From an uncultured Flavobacteriales bacterium (GTDB lineage Bacteria; Bacteroidota; Bacteroidia; Flavobacteriales; BACL11), in contig CAJQLK010000108.1 of NCBI GenBank assembly GCA_905479165.1, positions 1 through 32,681 on the forward strand: 32,681 bases of DNA, in the 5' to 3' direction. Below the pieces are notes generated by a model, which saw only the letters and a list, made by a program, of their open reading frames with translations, was not told where the DNA came from and did no database searches. Shown piece after piece: positions 9,385-16,614 of this stretch. Each line of letters begins with the position of its first letter. The stretch's first letter is position 1. Both the position numbers and the translations under genes were made by a program.

Positions 9385-10581
9385 ATGCCAAAAATCTCGA
9401 ATAAGGGAGTTTCAATGCCAGAATCACCAATTAGAAAATTGGTTCCCTTTGCTGAAAAAGCAAAAAAAGCAGGCAAAAAAGTTTATCATCTTAATATTGG
9501 ACAACCAGATATTAAAACACCAGATGTTGCTCTAAAAGCAATTCATGATTTTTCTGATAAAGTTGTAAAATACTCTCATTCAGCTGGTTTTGAGACCTAC
9601 CGTAAAGGGTTAGCATCTTACTATAATAATTTAGGGATTGGAATTAATCAAAATGATATTATTGTAACAACTGGAGGATCGGAAGCCCTTTTATTTACAT
9701 TAAATACATGCTTGGATGCTGGTGATGAGATTATAATCCCTGAACCATTTTATGCTAATTATAATGGATTTTCAACTTCAGCAGGTGTAACTGTAAAGCC
9801 AATTGCTACTAAAATTGAAAATGGTTTTGCACTTCCTAAAATTGAAGAATTTGAGAAGTTAATTACTGCTAAGACAAGGGCAATCCTTATTTGTAACCCG
9901 TGCAACCCTACAGGATATTTATATTCAAAAAAAGAGTTAGAAACTCTTAAAAATATCGTTTTAAAACATGACTTGTTCCTTATTGCAGATGAAGTGTATA
10001 GAGAATTTACTTATGATGGAAATGTAAATCATTCAGTATTAAATATTGAAGGGTTAGAAAATAACTCTATTGTAATTGATTCTACATCAAAAAGATATAG
10101 CATGTGTGGTATTAGAGTTGGTTGTGTTGTATCTAAGAACAAAGAATTCATAGCTACAGCTATGAAGTTTGCGCAAGCAAGGTTATCTCCTCCAACATTC
10201 GGGCAAATTGCAGGAGAGGCAGCCTTACAAACAGATAATTCTTATTTTAAAGAAGTAAGTAAAGAATATGTTTTTAGAAGAGATGTACTGATTGAAGGTT
10301 TAAATAATATTGAAGGGGTAATTTGTCCAAAACCAAAAGGAGCATTCTATGCAATTGCACAGCTTCCTGTTGATGACGCTGATAAATTTGCACAGTGGTT
10401 ATTAGAAGATTTTGATTTAAATGGAGAAACAATTATGGTTGCCCCAGCTGCTGGTTTTTATTCTACTCCAAATACGGGAATTGATCAAGTAAGGATAGCT
10501 TATGTTCTAAATGTTAGTGCGTTACAATCTGCAATTAATATTTTGGAAGCTGCTCTTAAGGTTTATCCTGGAAGAATGTAA
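9385..10581 (+). CDS. PLP-dependent class I/II aminotransferase (aspartate aminotransferase-like)
   Basis: YHLNIGQPDIKTP, TTGGSEALLF, NPCNPTGYLYS, ADEVYREFTYDG, DSTSKRYSMCGIRVGC (PLP lysine in SKRYSM). Confidence 0.93.
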   Translation: MPKISNKGVSMPESPIRKLVPFAEKAKKAGKKVYHLNIGQPDIKTPDVALKAIHDFSDKVVKYSHSAGFETYRKGLASYYNNLGIGINQNDIIVTTGGSEALLFTLNTCLDAGDEIIIPEPFYANYNGFSTSAGVTVKPIATKIENGFALPKIEEFEKLITAKTRAILICNPCNPTGYLYSKKELETLKNIVLKHDLFLIADEVYREFTYDGNVNHSVLNIEGLENNSIVIDSTSKRYSMCGIRVGCVVSKNKEFIATAMKFAQARLSPPTFGQIAGEAALQTDNSYFKEVSKEYVFRRDVLIEGLNNIEGVICPKPKGAFYAIAQLPVDDADKFAQWLLEDFDLNGETIMVAPAAGFYSTPNTGIDQVRIAYVLNVSALQSAINILEAALKVYPGRM

Positions 10582-10584
10582 ATT

Positions 10585-10923
10585 TTAACCACCAACTCTT
10601 TTATAATTATAGCCTTCTTTTTCAAGTATCTCCATTACCTTATCTCTTACACGTCCTTGTATGATAATTTCACCATTCTTAGCACTTCCTCCTACACCAC
10701 ATTTTGTTTTAAGCATTTTGCCAAGGCATTTTAAATCATCAGTAGTGCCAATAAAATCTTTAATTATAACTACAACATTGCCTGCTCTATGTTTGTCAAT
10801 ACAGACTTTTAGATTTTGTTGATTATTAGCAATAGTTTCCATCTTATTATCCTCATATTCATATTCAAAATCTGGATTAGTTGAGTACATTACTCCTCTT
10901 TTATTTTTCTTATTTTTCCCCAT
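10585..10923 (-). CDS. SUI1/YciH-like translation initiation factor family protein
   Basis: LKVCIDKHRAGNVVVIIKDFIGTTDDLKCLGKMLKTKCGVGGSAKNGEIIIQGRVRDKVMEILEKEGYNYKRVGG is the SUI1 domain signature. Confidence 0.9.
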   Translation of the reverse strand: MGKNKKNKRGVMYSTNPDFEYEYEDNKMETIANNQQNLKVCIDKHRAGNVVVIIKDFIGTTDDLKCLGKMLKTKCGVGGSAKNGEIIIQGRVRDKVMEILEKEGYNYKRVGG

Positions 10924-11779
10924 TTGGCATAAATATTTTTAAAGTTTTAGGCTTTACTTTGATTGTTATTAGATTCTTGCATTCAAGTGGCTCTCCATCT
11001 AAATGTATAATATTATTTTTACTATTGATGAGCATTTCGTTGGATTGAATGATCTCAACATATTGAGAAAGATGTACTTTTCCTTTTGATACTTGATACA
11101 AAATAAAAGGAATTTTCCATTTTGGTAACTCCTTGACAATTACAAAATCAATTAATCCATCAGAAACATTTGCTTTTGGAGCAATGCAACAATCATTTCC
11201 ATATTGACTTGCATTTGCAAAAGCAATCAAATTAGCCTTTACTTTCTTACTCTTTCCATTATAATTTAATTGATATTCTTTAGCTTTATACTTAAAAACC
11301 TCATTCTTAATAAGCTTTAAATAGCTTATAAAACCTCTTTCTTTTAAATCAGAAAACAAATGGGCAATATGAGCATCAAAACCAATTCCTGAAACATTAA
11401 CAAAAGGAATATTATTAGCCGTACAAGAATCAATTACTGATATTTTACAAGAATTTAATTGTAAAATAGCTTTTGTAATATCTTTTTTCATTCCAAAATG
11501 AAATGCAAATCCATTACCAGACCCACACGGAATTACTCCTAATGCAGTTTTGCTACCAATAATTGCTTTTGCACATTCATTTACTGTTCCATCTCCACCA
11601 ACGGCAATTACAACATCAATTTTTTCATCAATAGCTATTTGACTTAGTCTTGTCGCATCTCCAATAGTGCTAGTGAATACTATATCATATTCAAAATTAG
11701 TATATTTTTCAAACACCGATTCTATTCCCCTCTGCTTTCCTGAGCCAGATATTGGGTTGATAATAAATCTAATCTTCAT
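10910..11779 (-). CDS. Diacylglycerol kinase-like / YegS-BmrU family lipid kinase
   Basis: FIINPISGSGK, VVIAVGGDGTVNECAKAIIG, LGVIPCGSGNGFAFHFGM, HLDGEPLE. Confidence 0.9.
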   Translation of the reverse strand: MKIRFIINPISGSGKQRGIESVFEKYTNFEYDIVFTSTIGDATRLSQIAIDEKIDVVIAVGGDGTVNECAKAIIGSKTALGVIPCGSGNGFAFHFGMKKDITKAILQLNSCKISVIDSCTANNIPFVNVSGIGFDAHIAHLFSDLKERGFISYLKLIKNEVFKYKAKEYQLNYNGKSKKVKANLIAFANASQYGNDCCIAPKANVSDGLIDFVIVKELPKWKIPFILYQVSKGKVHLSQYVEIIQSNEMLINSKNNIIHLDGEPLECKNLITIKVKPKTLKIFMPNGEK

Positions 11780-13595
11780 GATTCAATTTATTGTTTATCA
11801 TTCTTTCATTGTAGGTTTGTTTGATAGATTTTAAGAGTAAAATATTATTCTTGTTATTTTCAATTTCTTTACTCAAATTTTTGTCAGAGTAACTTATATA
11901 TTTCTCCTCCTTATTTATAATTATTGCAGATGGTGTAATGAATCTATATTGATTGTTAAGTTTACTGATCGCCCAATTATGGTTACTAAACATTGATTTG
12001 CCAAAACAAAAATACTTGTTATTATAATTGATTAATTCTAATAAAGTTGGCATGATATCAATTTGCTGAACAATATTATTATTTAGTCCAATAATAGAAC
12101 TATCTCCTGAGAAAATAATTAGTGGAATTTCTATTCTTGCAGTTTTGTGTTTATATTTTTCTGAAAACCGAACACTTGATGTATGATCAGCAGTGATAAT
12201 AAAAATCGTATTTTTATACCAATCTTTTTCTTTTGAATTTTTAAAGAACCGTGATAAAGAAAAGTCAGTATATTTTACAGTTTCTCTAATTCCAATATGC
12301 TTAAAATCATGTTTGTAATCAGACGGCAGTGTGTAAGGCGGATGAGAACTTAAAGTAAATAGTGTGCTAAAAAATGGTTCTTTTTTTTGATTTAAACCCT
12401 CATAGAAATACTGCATAAAAGGCTCATCATAGATACCCCAAATCCCATCAAAATCAAAATTATTATCATACTCTTCTAATCCAAAATAATCTGAAAATCC
12501 TGCTTTCTTGCTAAAACTGTGAAAACCCATCGTTCCTCGATTTCCTCCATGGTAGAATGAAGTATTATAGCCTTCTTTATTTAAAAGTGAGGCTAAGCTT
12601 TCAAACTTGTTTTGAGCATATTGTGAGGTAATAAAAGGGTTGTTCATTAAAGTAGGAATAGATGCAGTAATTGCTGGAAGAGCTTCAATAGACTTAAATC
12701 CATTTGCATAAGCATTATTAAAAACCAAACCATATTGCATTAAACTATCTAAAAATGGTGTGTATCCATTTCCATTATTATAAAATCCAACAAATTCTTT
12801 AGAATAACTTTCCAAAATCAGAATCACAATATTCTTTTTGTTTAATGCTTCTACATTTACGCTATGTATAGGAGAATAGATTTTATTTAGTTTTTCATTA
12901 TTAAAATAATTATATGCTTTTAATCCTTTATTTTTAAATGAGTGCAGTATACTAAAAGGTGTATTTAAGATAAGTGATGCATTCTGTGAGCCACTTAATT
13001 CTCCTGCATTAATTGATTTTATTGGTTTTAATTGCAATCCACCTCTTGCTCCAATAATAAAAATAGCAGCGCCAATTAAAATAGAGGAAACTACATTCAG
13101 TGTTGATTTAATATCAAATCTAATTTTAAAACTTGGAATATATTTTATTTTAAATAACAACAATACTTGAACAAAAGAAAAAAGAGTAATTAACCAATAG
13201 TCTTTTAAGTATTGAGGAATAATATTCTTTGCATCACTTCCTAGATGTATTAGCTGAAAGAAATCTGTTGTTGTTCTTTTTTGAGTAAATTTAAAATACT
13301 CAATATCCATATTATTAATTAAAATAAAAGGAATATTAACTAGCAAGAAAATCCAATTTGTTACTTTTTGATAATATTTATTTCCTTTATAATTATGTGG
13401 CAATAGGAAAAGCAAGAAAATAGGGATGTTAATATAAACTAATGCTGAAATATCAAAGCGTAAACCCTCAATAAATTCTAAAATGGTAGCTCTAGTAAAA
13501 CTATCAATATTATTAAAGTAAAAGAAAAATCTACTAGCTGTATACATTGCTAAAAGAATAGATATTCTTTTCAAATATGTTTGCAAATATTTCAT
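11769..13595 (-). CDS. LTA synthase-like sulfatase-fold membrane protein (putative phosphoglycerol transferase)
   Basis: N-terminal transmembrane helices (FDISALVYINIPIFLLFLLP), then NIVILILESYSKEFVGFYN, SIEALPAITASIPTLM, FYHGGNRGTMGFHSFSKKAGFSDYFG, IFIITADHTS. Confidence 0.88.
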   Translation of the reverse strand: MKYLQTYLKRISILLAMYTASRFFFYFNNIDSFTRATILEFIEGLRFDISALVYINIPIFLLFLLPHNYKGNKYYQKVTNWIFLLVNIPFILINNMDIEYFKFTQKRTTTDFFQLIHLGSDAKNIIPQYLKDYWLITLFSFVQVLLLFKIKYIPSFKIRFDIKSTLNVVSSILIGAAIFIIGARGGLQLKPIKSINAGELSGSQNASLILNTPFSILHSFKNKGLKAYNYFNNEKLNKIYSPIHSVNVEALNKKNIVILILESYSKEFVGFYNNGNGYTPFLDSLMQYGLVFNNAYANGFKSIEALPAITASIPTLMNNPFITSQYAQNKFESLASLLNKEGYNTSFYHGGNRGTMGFHSFSKKAGFSDYFGLEEYDNNFDFDGIWGIYDEPFMQYFYEGLNQKKEPFFSTLFTLSSHPPYTLPSDYKHDFKHIGIRETVKYTDFSLSRFFKNSKEKDWYKNTIFIITADHTSSVRFSEKYKHKTARIEIPLIIFSGDSSIIGLNNNIVQQIDIMPTLLELINYNNKYFCFGKSMFSNHNWAISKLNNQYRFITPSAIIINKEEKYISYSDKNLSKEIENNKNNILLLKSIKQTYNERMINNKLNHED

Positions 13596-13709
13596 CTAAC
13601 TACAATCACAATTATTATCGTTACAATTATCTTTCTTTATAAATTTAGTTACTAAATAATACAATGCATAACCTACAATAATTAAGACAATTATTTCTTG
13701 CCAATTCAT
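13596..13709 (-). CDS. 37-aa FeoB-associated Cys-rich membrane protein-like peptide
   Basis: Minus-strand ATG (13707-13709) to TAG (13596-13598): MNWQEIIVLIIVGYALYYLVTKFIKKDNCNDNNCDCS. One TM helix plus C-terminal C-N5-CxC cluster; stop directly abuts the start of the LtaS-like gene. Below the ORF-track size cut-off. Confidence 0.7.
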   Translation of the reverse strand: MNWQEIIVLIIVGYALYYLVTKFIKKDNCNDNNCDCS

Positions 13710-13773
13710 CTATTAAATTTTTAACAAAGTAAAGAAAATATTGAGTAGTTTTGGCACTAAATTAAAATGAAAG

Positions 13774-15750
13774 ATGCAGTTTAACAGAAAATCCATTTCA
13801 GACAAAGAATTAGTTGATTTATATAAGTCAATAATAAAACCAAGATTAGTAGAGGAGAAGATGATGATTCTCTTAAGGCAAGGTAAAATTTCTAAATGGT
13901 TTTCAGGTATTGGACAAGAGGCAATTTCTGTCGGAGTAACATCTGCACTAGATTTAGATGAATACATCTTGCCAATGCACAGAAATCTAGGTGTTTTTAC
14001 GGCAAAAAACATTCCTTTACAAAGATTATTTTCTCAATTCCAAGGAAAAGCTAATGGATTTACTAAAGGTAGAGATCGGTCTTTTCATTTTGGAACAAAA
14101 GAGCATCATGTAGTAGGGATGATTTCTCATTTAGGACCTCAGCTAGGTGTAGCAGATGGAATTGCATTAGCTAATAAATTAAAAGATAATAAAAAAACAA
14201 CAGCTGTTTTTACTGGAGATGGAGGAGCAAGTGAGGGTGATTTTCATGAGGCTTTAAATGTTGCAGCAGTATGGGATTTGCCAGTAATTTTTGTGATTGA
14301 AAATAATGGTTATGGACTTTCAACACCTAGTTCAGAGCAGTTTAGGTGTAAGCAATTTGCAGACAAGGGAATTGGATATGGAATTGATGCTTATACTATT
14401 GATGGAAATAATATTCTTGAAGTTTACTCAGCAGTAAAAGATTTAAAAAAACAGATTACTAAAAATTCAAAACCTATTATTTTAGAATGTATGACTTTCA
14501 GAATGAGAGGTCATGAAGAGGCATCTGGAACTAAATATATACCTAAAATATTGATGGAGAAATGGGGAAAATTAGATCCTGTTGAAAATTATGAAGCATT
14601 TTTGCGTAAAGAAAAAGTAATTTCACAATCAGATATTGAGAGATTCAAGAAGGATATTAAATCAGAAATAAATAATGCTTGGAAATTATCTGATGAAGAG
14701 TCAAAAATAACATCAACAGCTGAAAAAGAACTTATAGATATTTATCAAAATTATACTCCAGAGGTCATCAATCCTTCAAATATTAAAACTGAAAAAAGAT
14801 TTATTGATGCAGTTTCTGATGGCTTGAGGCAATCAATGCAAAAACATGATAACTTAATAATTATGGGACAAGACATTGCAGATTATGGGGGTGTTTTTAA
14901 AATTACTGATGGCTTTATGAATGAGTTTGGAAAAGAAAGAGTCCGTAATACTCCAATCTGTGAATCTGCAATTGTTAGTGCTGCTTTAGGATTGTCAATT
15001 AATGGCTACAAATCCGTAATTGAAATGCAATTTGCTGATTTTGTTACTTCTGGATTCAATCCTATTATAAATAACCTTGCAAAAACTCATTACAGATGGG
15101 GGGAAAATGTTGATGTTGTAGTTCGTATGCCTACAGGTGCTGGTGTAGGTGCGGGACCATTTCATTCTCAATCTAATGAGGCATGGTTTACTCACACACC
15201 AGGTTTAAAAGTAGTTTATCCTGCTTTTCCTGAAGATGCAAAAGGACTTTTAAATGCATCAATAAACGATCCTAATCCAGTAATGTTTTTTGAACATAAA
15301 GCACTTTACAGAAGCTTAAGTGAAAAAGTTGCTAATGATTATTTTACTAATGAAATTGGTAAGGCAAACCTTTTAAAAGAAGGAGACAATGTAAGTATTA
15401 TTACTTACGGAATTGGGGTTCATTGGGCTTTAGATGTCCTTAAAAATAATCCAGATATTTCTGCCGATTTAGTAGATTTAAGAACACTTATTCCTTTGGA
15501 TAAAGAAATGGTGTTAAATTCTGTAAGAAAGACAGGAAAAGCAATTGTTTTGCATGAGGACTGTATGATTGGTGGATTTGGTGCTGATTTAGCTTCTATA
15601 ATTTCTGATGAATGTTTCGAGTTTTTAGATGCTCCTGTAAAGCGTTCAGCATCAATGGATACACCCGTTCCTTTTGCAATTGATTTAGAAGATACATTCT
15701 TAGCTAAGAAATATTTTGAATCACAATTAAAACAACTTTTAGCCTACTAG
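13774..15750 (+). CDS. Fused alpha+beta thiamine-pyrophosphate 2-oxoacid (branched-chain type) dehydrogenase E1
   Basis: Alpha half: MHRNLGVFTAKNIP, GDGGASEGDFHEALNVAAVWDLPVIFVIENNGYGLSTP (TPP motif), FRMRGHEEASG; beta half: NLIIMGQDIADYGGVFKIT, FADFVTSGFNPIINNLAKTHYRWG, PVMFFEHKALYR, DLRTLIPLD, LHEDCMIGGFGADLA. Confidence 0.93.
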   Translation: MQFNRKSISDKELVDLYKSIIKPRLVEEKMMILLRQGKISKWFSGIGQEAISVGVTSALDLDEYILPMHRNLGVFTAKNIPLQRLFSQFQGKANGFTKGRDRSFHFGTKEHHVVGMISHLGPQLGVADGIALANKLKDNKKTTAVFTGDGGASEGDFHEALNVAAVWDLPVIFVIENNGYGLSTPSSEQFRCKQFADKGIGYGIDAYTIDGNNILEVYSAVKDLKKQITKNSKPIILECMTFRMRGHEEASGTKYIPKILMEKWGKLDPVENYEAFLRKEKVISQSDIERFKKDIKSEINNAWKLSDEESKITSTAEKELIDIYQNYTPEVINPSNIKTEKRFIDAVSDGLRQSMQKHDNLIIMGQDIADYGGVFKITDGFMNEFGKERVRNTPICESAIVSAALGLSINGYKSVIEMQFADFVTSGFNPIINNLAKTHYRWGENVDVVVRMPTGAGVGAGPFHSQSNEAWFTHTPGLKVVYPAFPEDAKGLLNASINDPNPVMFFEHKALYRSLSEKVANDYFTNEIGKANLLKEGDNVSIITYGIGVHWALDVLKNNPDISADLVDLRTLIPLDKEMVLNSVRKTGKAIVLHEDCMIGGFGADLASIISDECFEFLDAPVKRSASMDTPVPFAIDLEDTFLAKKYFESQLKQLLAY

Positions 15751-15784
15751 AACCTTAGCTTTTTCACTAATCTATTACATATCT

Positions 15785-15796
15785 AAAAAAAAAAAA
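15785..15796 (+). repeat. Homopolymeric A12 tract upstream of the polysaccharide export operon
   Basis: 12 consecutive A in the intergenic region 15751-15839, just upstream of a candidate -7 element. Confidence 0.95.
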
Positions 15797-15805
15797 CGTT
15801 ATTTG

Positions 15806-15813
15806 TATCTTTA
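15806..15813 (+). promoter_or_regulatory. Candidate -7 element (TATCTTTA) for the polysaccharide operon
   Basis: Near match to TAnnTTTG, 26 nt upstream of the ATG at 15840; no clear -33 element. Confidence 0.35.
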
Positions 15814-15839
15814 AAAAATCAGAAATAAAAGCTAATTTA

Positions 15840-16610
15840 ATGACAAACTATTCAATTGTAAGTAAAAATTATGCAATTTATATTCTTCTATTTATTTTTA
15901 CTTTTTCCTCATGTATTACTAATCGTGATCTGGAGTATATTAGATCATCAAAAGAAATAAAAAATGCAAAAGTAAATAAGCAGGATTACAATTTGCAAAT
16001 GGGAGATTTGATATCAATTCAAATTAGTACTACTACAGAGCAGCAGCATGATTTTTTTAATAAAGAAAATTTAGCAAATTCTCAATTAATGGTGCAAAAC
16101 CCTTATCTCTTTGGCTATATTATTAAAGAGGATGGAAATCTTGATTTACCTTCATTTGGTAAGGTTAGGGCAGAAGGATTTACATTACAAGAGTTAGAGA
16201 ATGTAATAAAAAAAATTGCAGAATCTTACTTTGAAAGTCCAATAGTAAAGTTAAATATTATCAACTTTGAGATCAGTATACTTGGAGAGGTAAATAATCC
16301 GGGAACATTTAAGATTATTGATCCTGAAGTAAATATACTTTACGCTTTAAGTTTATCTGGTGATATGACTCAATTTGGAAACAGAAGAAAAGTTAAAGTT
16401 ATCAGAAACGAAAATGAATTGAACAGAGTTTTTTATGTTGATTTAACTAAAAAGGGAGTATTGAATAATGCTGATTTTATGCTACAACCTCATGACATTA
16501 TTTATGTTTCACCACTTAGAAAAAAATTCTATGCCTTTAATAATATAAGTAATATAGTATCAATGTCATTATCAGCAGTTACATTGTTTCTATTAATCAA
16601 TAATAATTAA
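15840..16610 (+). CDS. Wza-like polysaccharide biosynthesis/export outer-membrane lipoprotein
   Basis: Lipobox-like FTFSSC; YNLQMGDLISIQISTTTEQ, GYIIKEDGNLDLPSFGKVRAEGFTLQELENVIKKIAESYFESPIVKLNIINFEISILGEVNNPGTFKI (Poly_export/SLBB), LQPHDIIYVSP. Confidence 0.93.
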   Translation: MTNYSIVSKNYAIYILLFIFTFSSCITNRDLEYIRSSKEIKNAKVNKQDYNLQMGDLISIQISTTTEQQHDFFNKENLANSQLMVQNPYLFGYIIKEDGNLDLPSFGKVRAEGFTLQELENVIKKIAESYFESPIVKLNIINFEISILGEVNNPGTFKIIDPEVNILYALSLSGDMTQFGNRRKVKVIRNENELNRVFYVDLTKKGVLNNADFMLQPHDIIYVSPLRKKFYAFNNISNIVSMSLSAVTLFLLINNN

Positions 16611-16614
16611 GAAA

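Noticed and set aside
13750-13757. TTTTGGCAC resembling a sigma-54 -24 element upstream of the E1 gene
   Set aside because: No TTGC-type -12 element at the right spacing (TAAATTAAAATGAA follows); treated as chance.
13713-14012. Minus-strand ORF 13713-14012
   Set aside because: Antisense to the conserved E1 alpha start; no recognisable features.
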